A stretch of 64,000 nt of DNA from Linnemannia hyalina (Eukaryota > Mortierellomycota > Mortierellomycetes > Mortierellales > Mortierellaceae), in NCBI GenBank assembly GCA_019671135.1, contig JAHRHY010000023.1, forward strand, positions 248,001 through 312,000, read 5' to 3'. The translations under genes were made by a program, and so were the position numbers. The notes under the pieces were generated by a model. It saw only the letters and a list, made by a program, of their open reading frames with translations, did no database searches and had not been told where the DNA came from. Position 1 is the stretch's first letter. Each line of letters starts with the position of its first letter. Below are positions 9,317 through 18,343 of this stretch, one piece after another.

Positions 9317-10210
9317 GGCTGGTTGTGTGTGTTGTTGGCTTGAGTGAGAGAGGACTTGAGGGTAGGTTGGTTGGTGGTTGGTCGCTTGGGTAGCTTGAGT
9401 TGTTGTTGTTGTGTTTGGTTGTTGTGATGAGGAATAGAAAAGAGGGAGGGGAATGCTGTGCTTTTATACCTTCTGAACTCCCTCGATATTTGTCTTCAAG
9501 CGTTTCCTCTCTTGGCAACGACGTTTGAAAGAGGCGTCAACTCAGAAAATCGACTGCCGACTGCCGAGCATTGCCGAGAAGGGTGAGCATGGACCATTCC
9601 AGTCGCTTCCATAGCAACAGGCGGAGTATCGCTCGATTTAGACATGTTGCTTTTCTCGCAGTTCTTCCTTTTGTATTTTACTTTTGTCTCCGCACAGAAG
9701 AAAAGAAATTCGACGCTCACATTTTCACATCCAACCCTCAACCTTTGATGACGATTGTTGACACGAATGCAGTGCAGAGATGGGACAGGTACAAATATGG
9801 ACTCTATTGGATGCGACAGAGTGGACAGGGGTAGTGGAGCAAAAAGGCAGCGGGCGGAGTGTAACCTTGGCACAGTATGTTGCTTTGTTGTCTCCAACGC
9901 TGCCAAGAGAGGAAATGAACAACCGTGCCAAATGTGGCGCGGCGATTTTTTCTTGCAATTAGAGTAAGTTGCGAAAGAGGGACTTTGTCATTCTTGGCTA
10001 CGGCTACGGTACTGGTTCAGCCTTGGCAGCTGGAGTCATGGAGGGACTCCTGCAAAGTAGAAAGAAAAGGGACAGGAAACACATATAAAAGGCTGACCGC
10101 TACCTTCCTTTTCATTCAACACTCATAACAATCGCACCATCAACAACAAGACCAGCTCTAAGCACCTCTATTCAAAACCCATCTCACCAGCCAACACACA
10201 ATCACCAACC
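9317..10210. promoter_or_regulatory. Bidirectional promoter of copies 6 and 7
   Basis: At 894 bp this is the largest of the intact shared promoters, matched in size only by its mirror 14456-15349. The copy 6 TATA is at 9462-9468, motif GAGCATGGACCATTC at 9585-9599, GCGGAGTGTAAC at about 9853-9864 and TATAAAA of copy 7 at 10084-10090. Two TTGGCA/TGCCAA-type half sites lie around 9510 and 9900. Confidence 0.65.
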
Positions 10211-10393
10211 ATGTCTCTCTTCAAGTCCAACAAGAACAAGACCTCATCTGCTGCCTCGACCCCAGCTCAGACTCCCCGTCCATCTATCGATACCCACCGT
10301 CCTACCCAAGTCAAGATGACCCGCGACCAGGCCCTCGAGATGGCTCTCCGCAAGTCGGTCCAGAACATGCCCGCCAACTTTAGCCTCTTGTAG
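10211..10393 (+). CDS. MSLFKS small protein, copy 7 (type A variant, 60 aa)
   Basis: Type A body with its own substitutions: TSSAAS, SIDTHRPTQV, VQNMPANFSLL. It ends FSLL like the type B copies rather than FNLM. The 3' UTR begins with a (CT)10 microsatellite. Identical partner copy 10 lies in the other arm. An equivalent gene is missing beside copy 3, where the F-box fragment sits. Confidence 0.82.
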   Translation: MSLFKSNKNKTSSAASTPAQTPRPSIDTHRPTQVKMTRDQALEMALRKSVQNMPANFSLL

Positions 10394-11802
10394 TCAGTTT
10401 ACTCTGACCAGGACATTTTGTTTCCTCTCTCTCTCTCTCTCTCTTTCCATTGCCTCACCAGGGGTTGTACACCATCTTAATTTTCACTCATACACTGTAT
10501 TATACTCGCAATAAAAGCACACCCTTTCAAGCATCTTTCATTTCTTTTATTTGCTATTTGTCGACACTTTCAACTATGGGATATGCCGACATTATAATAA
10601 ACGCGACTTTGTCGATGCACCCTACAGATTCGATACTCAGGAACAAAGTCCTAGCTGAATCAAGCCAGCCGAGACTTGGGTCGAGTGCAAGACTTTGGTA
10701 AGGAGCGGGTCACCCCACTACCCTCTCCTCCCTTGGGCACGTTCTCATGAACAACTGGAGCAACTTCAATGTCAGACCCACCGTACCATTGATCCATCGG
10801 GAGTTATCTTTTTTTAGACCACTTTTTCTCAGGACCAACCCCACTCATGCTTAATGCCTTTTAGCCCTGACCGTGCGCGATTTTCTTTTTCCTCCTCACC
10901 ACGCGTGTCTTTCTCTGCCCAACTCCGCCTGCTCCGATTCAAATTGAAAGATTCTTTTTCGAACAATGCAATACCCATGCACTCAACGTTTTTCCCATGA
11001 ACATCATCCAACAGAAACGTCTAGACTTCCTTTAGCCAAAAGATATACTGCAAACCTTTGAGGGATAATCAAGGTAAAGATCAATCCATGATTACCATGG
11101 CAGCTTTACTTTTCCTTGTTTTTTTTTGGTTTTGTTTTAATGGCTAATAGATTTTTAATCAAAACAACCATTATCAACGAAATAGAAGGAATCAGAAAAG
11201 GTCACCAAAGGCTTACTGCTATACGACTAACGAGTATATACGCTGCGGAATTCTCAGATAAGTGTCCCTCGGGTCGGTAAAGTTCAAGTCAGCACCATGA
11301 AAGATCCGTTGAGGAATGGGGTGTGGAGCTGAGAATCGATATTGATCTGAGGAATGCGACCAGGTGTCCTTCGTTCGTTTCGTGCCCTGAATTGGAGGGG
11401 GGCCAAACGGAGACAGTCTATGGGAGATGGAATGAGTTTGACATGGGCGTGCTGTTGTGGATGAAGGGGAGTGGTGTTGGCAACGGAGGAGACGGACGAA
11501 GGTATAGAGAAAAGTGCCAAGGAGGACGGGGATGGTGACATTGGAAGAAGAAAGTTGAGTGGAAGAAGAAAAATGGACGGTGAAAAGAAGGATGGAAGGG
11601 TAAAGAAGACACGGCTCAACCTCGGTGCGCAATTGAAAATGACAAACAGATTCAGGTACATAAATTAGGATGTATACTATTGATGCGGTGTTTTATTATG
11701 ATGTACAAGGTAAGGATGCAAGTGTAAGGTGGTAGTGTCACAGGCCATGGCAGGCTGTTAATGCTTGAGGGAAAAGGCCAAAGGTATGAGGACGACGGAC
11801 GG
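10394..11802. other. 1.4 kb spacer between convergent copies 7 and 8
   Basis: Holds the 3' UTRs of copies 7 and 8 and about 1 kb of unique-looking DNA that is duplicated in the opposite arm (12864-14272). Open frames of 125 and 137 codons occur on the minus strand at 11219-11661. They overlap each other in different frames and lack recognisable domains, so I do not call them genes. Confidence 0.5.
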
Positions 11803-11994
11803 TTACATGACGATAGAGATGGAAGGCATGGTCTGGACAGCTTTGTGCAGGACAGAGTCAAGAGCTTGCTCGGTGGTCATCTTCTTGGTAGTCTGTGCGG
11901 CAGGACGCTGGGCATCGACTGAGGGGCGAGGAGTCTGAGCAGGAGAGGCAGCAGCAGAAGCAGACTGGTTCTTGGTGGACTTGAAGAGAGACAT
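11803..11994 (-). CDS. MSLFKS small protein, copy 8 (type C, 63 aa)
   Basis: Type C body with KKMTTEQALDSVLHKAVQTM and the end PSISIVM. It is the inner gene of the left arm, head to head with its identical twin copy 9 across the spacer. TATAAA is at 12118-12123 (complement), 124 bp from the ATG and outside the arm. Its core promoter is therefore not shared with copy 9, although the leader is. Confidence 0.82.
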   Translation of the reverse strand: MSLFKSTKNQSASAAASPAQTPRPSVDAQRPAAQTTKKMTTEQALDSVLHKAVQTMPSISIVM

Positions 11995-12671
11995 GATGGA
12001 GAATGTGTTTTGGTTTGGGAAGGAGGACTTGGAGGGGAGGAAGGATTGCTTTGGTTGTGTTGTTGTTGTTGGTTATTGTGATGAAGAATAAAAAAAAGAG
12101 GGGAGGCTCTCGTTGCCTTTATACCCTCTTTCTCCACTTCTGGATGTCTAATTCTGGTGATGATGACCTAAATGTCGAATGCCGAGTTGCCGAGCCTCGA
12201 GCATGGACCATTTCTTTGTTTCCATAGCAAGCGGAGTCAAGAAGAACAACAATGTCCGCTCAATTGCCCTTGTGGAAGACCTGAGGGAATTTTTGTTCCC
12301 ATCCATTTCGCTCATATTTTTATCCCCTCAGTCAGTCAGCAATGACGATGGTTTGTTTACTCCCAAGGGGAGAACAGCCGTTGACAAATAAGGATTCCAT
12401 GCGATATGACAAAGAGGAGAGAGGGGAAAAACGAGACGGCTGTTCCTGGAATATCATGAAATGAATGCTGTGGTTGAAACCCGGCCCTGTTGTCGAGTTT
12501 GTTGTGCTTTGTGACAAATGCCTCCTGGCCCATGCTCAACTGTGTATATAAGCAGCATGATCCTCTCCTCATTTGCATTCTTCATCACAATAACCAACAA
12601 CAACAACACAACCAAAGCAATCCTTCCTCCCCTCCAAGTCCTCCTTCCCAAACCAAAACACATTCTCCATC
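11995..12671. promoter_or_regulatory. Divergent promoter region of copies 8 and 9
   Basis: Contains the unique centre of the inverted repeat. Copy 8 elements are TATAAA at 12118-12123 (complement) and GAGCATGGACCATTT at 12199-12213, with AAGCGGAGTCAAG at about 12228-12240. Copy 9 elements are TATATAA at 12545-12551 and a degenerate motif GGCCCATGCTC near 12527-12537. The two 5' leaders (12001-12089 and 12577-12671) are mirror copies. Confidence 0.65.
12090..12576. repeat. Unique spacer of the inverted repeat
   Basis: 487 bp without mirror symmetry, separating the two arms. Its presence argues against a simple fold-back sequencing artefact. It supplies different core promoters to copies 8 and 9. 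Confidence 0.8.
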
Positions 12672-12863
12672 ATGTCTCTCTTCAAGTCCACCAAGAACCA
12701 GTCTGCTTCTGCTGCTGCCTCTCCTGCTCAGACTCCTCGCCCCTCAGTCGATGCCCAGCGTCCTGCCGCACAGACTACCAAGAAGATGACCACCGAGCAA
12801 GCTCTTGACTCTGTCCTGCACAAAGCTGTCCAGACCATGCCTTCCATCTCTATCGTCATGTAA
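12672..12863 (+). CDS. MSLFKS small protein, copy 9 (type C, 63 aa)
   Basis: Same protein as copy 8. TATATAA is at 12545-12551, 121 bp before the ATG. CACTTGCATCCT follows in the 3' UTR near 12942-12953, then an AATAAAA signal about 20 bp further on. Confidence 0.82.
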   Translation: MSLFKSTKNQSASAAASPAQTPRPSVDAQRPAAQTTKKMTTEQALDSVLHKAVQTMPSISIVM

Positions 12864-14272
12864 CCGTCCGTCGTCCTCATACCTTTGGCCTTTTCCCTCA
12901 AGCATTAACAGCCTGCCATGGCCTGTGACACTACCACCTTACACTTGCATCCTTACCTTGTACATCATAATAAAACACCGCATCAATAGTATACATCCTA
13001 ATTTATGTACCTGAATCTGTTTGTCATTTTCAATTGCGCACCGAGGTTGAGCCGTGTCTTCTTTACCCTTCCATCCTTCTTTTCACCGTCCATTTTTCTT
13101 CTTCCACTCAACTTTCTTCTTCCAATGTCACCATCCCCGTCCTCCTTGGCACTTTTCTCTATACCTTCGTCCGTCTCCTCCGTTGCCAACACCACTCCCC
13201 TTCATCCACAACAGCACGCCCATGTCAAACTCATTCCATCTCCCATAGACTGTCTCCGTTTGGCCCCCCTCCAATTCAGGGCACGAAACGAACGAAGGAC
13301 ACCTGGTCGCATTCCTCAGATCAATATCGATTCTCAGCTCCACACCCCATTCCTCAACGGATCTTTCATGGTGCTGACTTGAACTTTACCGACCCGAGGG
13401 ACACTTATCTGAGAATTCCGCAGCGTATATACTCGTTAGTCGTATAGCAGTAAGCCTTTGGTGACCTTTTCTGATTCCTTCTATTTCGTTGATAATGGTT
13501 GTTTTGATTAAAAATCTATTAGCCATTAAAACAAAACCAAAAAAAAACAAGGAAAAGTAAAGCTGCCATGGTAATCATGGATTGATCTTTACCTTGATTA
13601 TCCCTCAAAGGTTTGCAGTATATCTTTTGGCTAAAGGAAGTCTAGACGTTTCTGTTGGATGATGTTCATGGGAAAAACGTTGAGTGCATGGGTATTGCAT
13701 TGTTCGAAAAAGAATCTTTCAATTTGAATCGGAGCAGGCGGAGTTGGGCAGAGAAAGACACGCGTGGTGAGGAGGAAAAAGAAAATCGCGCACGGTCAGG
13801 GCTAAAAGGCATTAAGCATGAGTGGGGTTGGTCCTGAGAAAAAGTGGTCTAAAAAAAGATAACTCCCGATGGATCAATGGTACGGTGGGTCTGACATTGA
13901 AGTTGCTCCAGTTGTTCATGAGAACGTGCCCAAGGGAGGAGAGGGTAGTGGGGTGACCCGCTCCTTACCAAAGTCTTGCACTCGACCCAAGTCTCGGCTG
14001 GCTTGATTCAGCTAGGACTTTGTTCCTGAGTATCGAATCTGTAGGGTGCATCGACAAAGTCGCGTTTATTATAATGTCGGCATATCCCATAGTTGAAAGT
14101 GTCGACAAATAGCAAATAAAAGAAATGAAAGATGCTTGAAAGGGTGTGCTTTTATTGCGAGTATAATACAGTGTATGAGTGAAAATTAAGATGGTGTACA
14201 ACCCCTGGTGAGGCAATGGAAAGAGAGAGAGAGAGAGAGAGGAAACAAAATGTCCTGGTCAGAGTAAACTGA
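12864..14272. other. 1.4 kb spacer between convergent copies 9 and 10
   Basis: Mirror image of 10394-11802. No gene supported. Confidence 0.5.
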
Positions 14273-14455
14273 CTACAAGAGGCTAAAGTTGGCGGGCATG
14301 TTCTGGACCGACTTGCGGAGAGCCATCTCGAGGGCCTGGTCGCGGGTCATCTTGACTTGGGTAGGACGGTGGGTATCGATAGATGGACGGGGAGTCTGAG
14401 CTGGGGTCGAGGCAGCAGATGAGGTCTTGTTCTTGTTGGACTTGAAGAGAGACAT
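14273..14455 (-). CDS. MSLFKS small protein, copy 10 (type A variant, 60 aa)
   Basis: Mirror twin of copy 7, identical in sequence, with TATAAAA at 14576-14582 (complement). Divergent from copy 11. Confidence 0.82.
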   Translation of the reverse strand: MSLFKSNKNKTSSAASTPAQTPRPSIDTHRPTQVKMTRDQALEMALRKSVQNMPANFSLL

Positions 14456-15349
14456 GGTTGGTGATTGTGTGTTGGCTGGTGAGATGGGTTTTGAATAGAG
14501 GTGCTTAGAGCTGGTCTTGTTGTTGATGGTGCGATTGTTATGAGTGTTGAATGAAAAGGAAGGTAGCGGTCAGCCTTTTATATGTGTTTCCTGTCCCTTT
14601 TCTTTCTACTTTGCAGGAGTCCCTCCATGACTCCAGCTGCCAAGGCTGAACCAGTACCGTAGCCGTAGCCAAGAATGACAAAGTCCCTCTTTCGCAACTT
14701 ACTCTAATTGCAAGAAAAAATCGCCGCGCCACATTTGGCACGGTTGTTCATTTCCTCTCTTGGCAGCGTTGGAGACAACAAAGCAACATACTGTGCCAAG
14801 GTTACACTCCGCCCGCTGCCTTTTTGCTCCACTACCCCTGTCCACTCTGTCGCATCCAATAGAGTCCATATTTGTACCTGTCCCATCTCTGCACTGCATT
14901 CGTGTCAACAATCGTCATCAAAGGTTGAGGGTTGGATGTGAAAATGTGAGCGTCGAATTTCTTTTCTTCTGTGCGGAGACAAAAGTAAAATACAAAAGGA
15001 AGAACTGCGAGAAAAGCAACATGTCTAAATCGAGCGATACTCCGCCTGTTGCTATGGAAGCGACTGGAATGGTCCATGCTCACCCTTCTCGGCAATGCTC
15101 GGCAGTCGGCAGTCGATTTTCTGAGTTGACGCCTCTTTCAAACGTCGTTGCCAAGAGAGGAAACGCTTGAAGACAAATATCGAGGGAGTTCAGAAGGTAT
15201 AAAAGCACAGCATTCCCCTCCCTCTTTTCTATTCCTCATCACAACAACCAAACACAACAACAACAACTCAAGCTACCCAAGCGACCAACCACCAACCAAC
15301 CTACCCTCAAGTCCTCTCTCACTCAAGCCAACAACACACACAACCAGCC
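14456..15349. promoter_or_regulatory. Bidirectional promoter of copies 10 and 11
   Basis: Mirror of the copy 6/7 promoter. GAATGGTCCATGCTC is at 15067-15081 and TATAAAA for copy 11 at 15198-15204. The segment from 15067 to the copy 11 ATG recurs as a direct repeat 1678 bp downstream, before copy 13. Confidence 0.65.
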
Positions 15350-15532
15350 ATGTCTCTCTTCAAGTCCAACAAGAACAAGACTGCCTCTGCTGCCTCGACC
15401 CCAGCTCAGACTCCTCGTCCTTCTGTCGATGCCCAGCGTCCCGCCCAAGCCAAGATGACCCGTGACCAGGCCCTCGAGATGGCCCTCCGCAAGTCGGTGC
15501 AGACCATGCCTGCCAACTTCAACCTTATGTAA
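15350..15532 (+). CDS. MSLFKS small protein, copy 11 (type A, 60 aa)
   Basis: Mirror twin of copy 6 and same protein as copy 3. Closely related to copy 13 in body, leader and promoter. Convergent with copy 12. Confidence 0.82.
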   Translation: MSLFKSNKNKTASAASTPAQTPRPSVDAQRPAQAKMTRDQALEMALRKSVQTMPANFNLM

Positions 15533-16091
15533 AGCAGCACCAACACCTGGTCCGCAAGGACGGTCTTCCACAAGGCCTCTCATACCCTTACACTTTGCAT
15601 TATATTCATCACATCCCATCCTGCATTCTCAATCCTGTAATATACAATAAACACTTGCATCCTCTTCTACTATATCTACTTGTTTTCCCTTTCGTGTCCG
15701 CTTTGTACGATGTTCTGAGATTGGCAACTGAAGAAAGTAGTATGATGACACAGAAGAACGGACGACTGATCAGTCTGATCCATTAAACAGGCACTGATCA
15801 GTCAAACACACCTACATGTCAATCGTCTCAGTTCTATTCCTGACTTTTCTCTTGTGAAAGATCTGACGCGTGCTGTAGGGAGCAAGAACGAAATGAACAA
15901 GCAACAGTCGTTTATCACTCCCCCTCCACATTCAACGGCATTCCATGACATGATATGCAGCATTCACAACAAACATAAAGGTGTAGAGTATTATGCAATG
16001 GGTTTATTAAGGATGCAAGTGTGTGGTATTATACAGTGAAGGATGAAAGATATGCAAAGGTGATGTGAGGTGAGGTGGGTGGTCTCTAAGT
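15533..16091. other. Convergent 3' region of copies 11 and 12
   Basis: Mirror of 8575-9133, with the paired ACTGATCAGT palindromes near 15766-15804. No gene seen. Confidence 0.6.
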
Positions 16092-16280
16092 TTACAGAAG
16101 GCTAAAGTGGTGAGGCAACTTCTGATGGGCGTTGTGCATGGCCAGACGGATGGCTTGCTCGCGAGTCATCTTGTTTCCTTCGACGACAGGGCGTTGTGCA
16201 TCGACTGAGGAGCGAGGCGTCTGGGTTGGGGAGGTGGCAGCGGAGGCTGACTTGTTCTTGTTGGACTTGAAGAGAGACAT
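16092..16280 (-). CDS. MSLFKS small protein, copy 12 (type B, 62 aa)
   Basis: Same protein as copy 5. Upstream of codon 2 it switches to the copy 2 leader and promoter (TATATAAA, complement of 16420-16427, paired positions summing to 20784). Copies 5 and 12 therefore share one body under two promoter types. Confidence 0.82.
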   Translation of the reverse strand: MSLFKSNKNKSASAATSPTQTPRSSVDAQRPVVEGNKMTREQAIRLAMHNAHQKLPHHFSLL

Positions 16281-17027
16281 GGTTATTGTTGGTTGGCTTG
16301 AGAGGGAGAACTTGAGGGAGGTCTTGAAGGAGGGAGGAAGGGTTGCTTGGTGTTGCTTTGGATAGCTTGAGTTGTCGTTGTTAAGAATAAGGATTGAAAT
16401 GGGTGGGATCGAGGAAGTATTTATATAAGTGAGAAGGCAGGGTCAAGAAGCAATTGGGACATCATCGTCATAGCCAAGAGCGCAAAGAAGAATATTGTCT
16501 GCATGTCTGTTGCACGGTTCATTTCCACTCTTGGCAAGCATGGGGGTTGTTGATAGTTACACTCCGCTCTTTCTTCCCATCCGCCGCACTGGAAAAATCT
16601 TTCAAAATGCCTCAGGGCCAAGTAAAAGCGTCATAATTGCTGAACATCCGTCGACTCTTGCAGAATAACGGCCATGACTCTGATTTTGATCCTTGACTCC
16701 GCTTCAAACGATGATGACAATGACACAAAAAGAAGAAGCGACCAGAATGGTCCATGCTCACCCTTCTCGGCAATGCTCGGCAGTCGGCAGTCGATTTTCT
16801 GAGTTGACGCCTCTTTCAAACGTCGTTGCCAAGAGAGGAAACGCTTGAAGACAAATATCGAGGGAGTTCAGAAGGTATAAAAGCACAGCATTCCCCTCCC
16901 TCTTTTCTATTCCTCATCACAACAACCAAACACAACAACAACAACTCAAGCTACCCAAGCGACCAACCACCAACCAACCTACCCTCAAGTCCTCTCTCAC
17001 TCAAGCCAACAACACACACAACCAGCC
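16281..17027. promoter_or_regulatory. Chimeric bidirectional promoter of copies 12 and 13
   Basis: 16281-16744 is an inverted copy of about 4020-4503 with one deletion of about 19 bp near 16602. 16745-17027 is a direct copy of 15067-15349. The two halves meet at the shared motif GAATGGTCCATGCTC (16745-16759). TATAAAA for copy 13 is at 16876-16882. Confidence 0.7.
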
Positions 17028-17210
17028 ATGTCTCTCTTCAAGTCCAACAAGAGCAAGACCGCCTCTGCTGCCTCGACTCCAGCTCAGACTCCTCGTCCTT
17101 CAGTAGATGCCCAGCGTCCCGCCCAAGCCAAGATGACCCGCGACCAGGCCCTCGAGATGGCCCTCCGCAAGTTGGTGCAGACCATGCCTGCCAACTTCAA
17201 CCTTATGTAA
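17028..17210 (+). CDS. MSLFKS small protein, copy 13 (type A, 60 aa)
   Basis: Rightmost member. Differs from copy 11 by Asn9 to Ser (NKSKTAS) and by Ser to Leu in the helix (RKLVQTM). Its 3' UTR is unrelated to that of copy 11, so the direct repeat ends at or just after the stop codon. AATAAA is present near 17316. Confidence 0.8.
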   Translation: MSLFKSNKSKTASAASTPAQTPRPSVDAQRPAQAKMTRDQALEMALRKLVQTMPANFNLM

Positions 17211-18343
17211 AGCTGATTCCTCTATGGCTTCACTCCCTCTTCAAGCATTCGCCTACACGCGGCCTGTAACAGTATCGTATAATCCAGCGCCTTCATCACT
17301 CATCTCCTGTAACATATAATAAATATTCAAACATCCATCTCTGCACCTCTGCTCCCTCAAATGGGACAATAACGTGAATGAGAAAACAAACGAGCACTAG
17401 AATATAGCCAATCCATCTGTCAGATATACGACGGGGTGTGCATGTATATGTACAGGCATAAAAGTCGAACATAACATTGCATTGGGAATGCTATGTCGTC
17501 CTAGTAAAGAATCCCAATGTTGGCAGACAAAAGTTAAATCAATTCCTGTCTGAGGCAAACTACTTTCCCTCCACAATCTCTCGCCATGATGAGAAGTAAT
17601 ACGCTAGTCGCTATTCTTTCTCGCAAACAAATCCCTCTCTCCTTTCATCGTTCGCCATTGACATTGACCCATCCGCAATTTGCCCAAGATACTCTTGCTT
17701 CTCTTGTTTCTCTTGTCTCTTCCCCTTTCAGCGCACCTACACCGACGCCAAATTAGGATTTCGTGAACGTGCACAACCAAACAGGAATCAGGATGGGTAA
17801 AGGAAACAGGGATTTGCACACGTTCTCTAAACTCAAAAAGGAGCAAACAAAAATAGTGAGGGGTCAAACAAGGACCAGATGGAATCAGGACATTTGGGAG
17901 ATCCTCAATCCCTTCTCAAAAAAACGTGCATACCCTTCTCAAACGTGCATACCCTTCCCTCCCTGCTTCTTCACTCACTCTCTCTACGTACCGTATGTGC
18001 ACACTCGCTCACTTAAAGAACACAGAGCTACAGGGACACGGTGGGATAAAGGCTATCAGAATCATCCCAGACCACGAACAGCCTAAACGAAGAGGGCTTC
18101 ATGTGCCGTTCGCGCGGTGTGATGGGGATCGCACATTTTGAGATGCGTTCAATATTCGAAAAGGCTGTTCGCGTTTGCTTGCATCGTTGCACTTTATTAT
18201 TAAAGGCATTTTTCCACTCTCTTGGCCATGTCGCTCTTTTTTTTTTTTCCTTCTTTTCTTCCTCTTCTTTCTCTACCTTCCCCTGTCTTGTTCTCCATTG
18301 TCGCCATTCTCCACGCTCGATTTCGCATAAAAAAAAAAAAAAA
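17211..18343. other. Intergenic: end of cluster and lipase promoter
   Basis: No gene supported. There is a short tandem duplication of ACGTGCATACCCTTCTCA-like sequence near 17926-17960. A long pyrimidine tract (18230-18300) and an uninterrupted A-run lie directly before the lipase ATG. Confidence 0.5.

Larger units (their letters stand above)
8392..12089 (+). repeat. Left arm of 3.7 kb inverted repeat
   Basis: Pairs base for base with 12577-16274 in reverse complement; paired positions sum to 24666 throughout. I found no mismatch or indel in the stretches I compared, including the (CT)10 run at about 10426-10445. It carries copies 5 (from codon 2), 6, 7 and 8. The outer edge is codon 2 of copy 5; the inner edge lies in the 5' leader of copy 8. 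Confidence 0.9.
12577..16274 (-). repeat. Right arm of 3.7 kb inverted repeat
   Basis: Reverse complement of 8392-12089. Carries copies 9, 10, 11 and the body of copy 12. At 16275 the match ends (TCT against TCG at Ser2), and beyond it the sequence becomes an inverted copy of the copy 2 promoter. Confidence 0.9.

Noticed and set aside
11219..11661. Overlapping 125- and 137-codon frames in the spacer (mirrored at 13005-13447)
   Set aside because: Two frames overlap on the same strand, with Ser/Pro/His-rich content, no domain and no own promoter. Being in both arms only reflects the duplication.
8392..16274. Inverted repeat as a fold-back sequencing artefact
   Set aside because: A 487 bp unique spacer and distinct outer flanks with their own promoters are not expected of a simple fold-back. 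An assembly error is not excluded, so the check is listed under findings.
3654..17210. Cluster as a transposon or CRISPR-like array
   Set aside because: No transposase, terminal repeats, target duplications or regular short spacers are seen. Each unit is a promoter plus a gene.
18101..18343. Upstream in-frame extension of the lipase
   Set aside because: It would bury the signal peptide and encode Phe/Ser/Lys runs from pyrimidine and A tracts.
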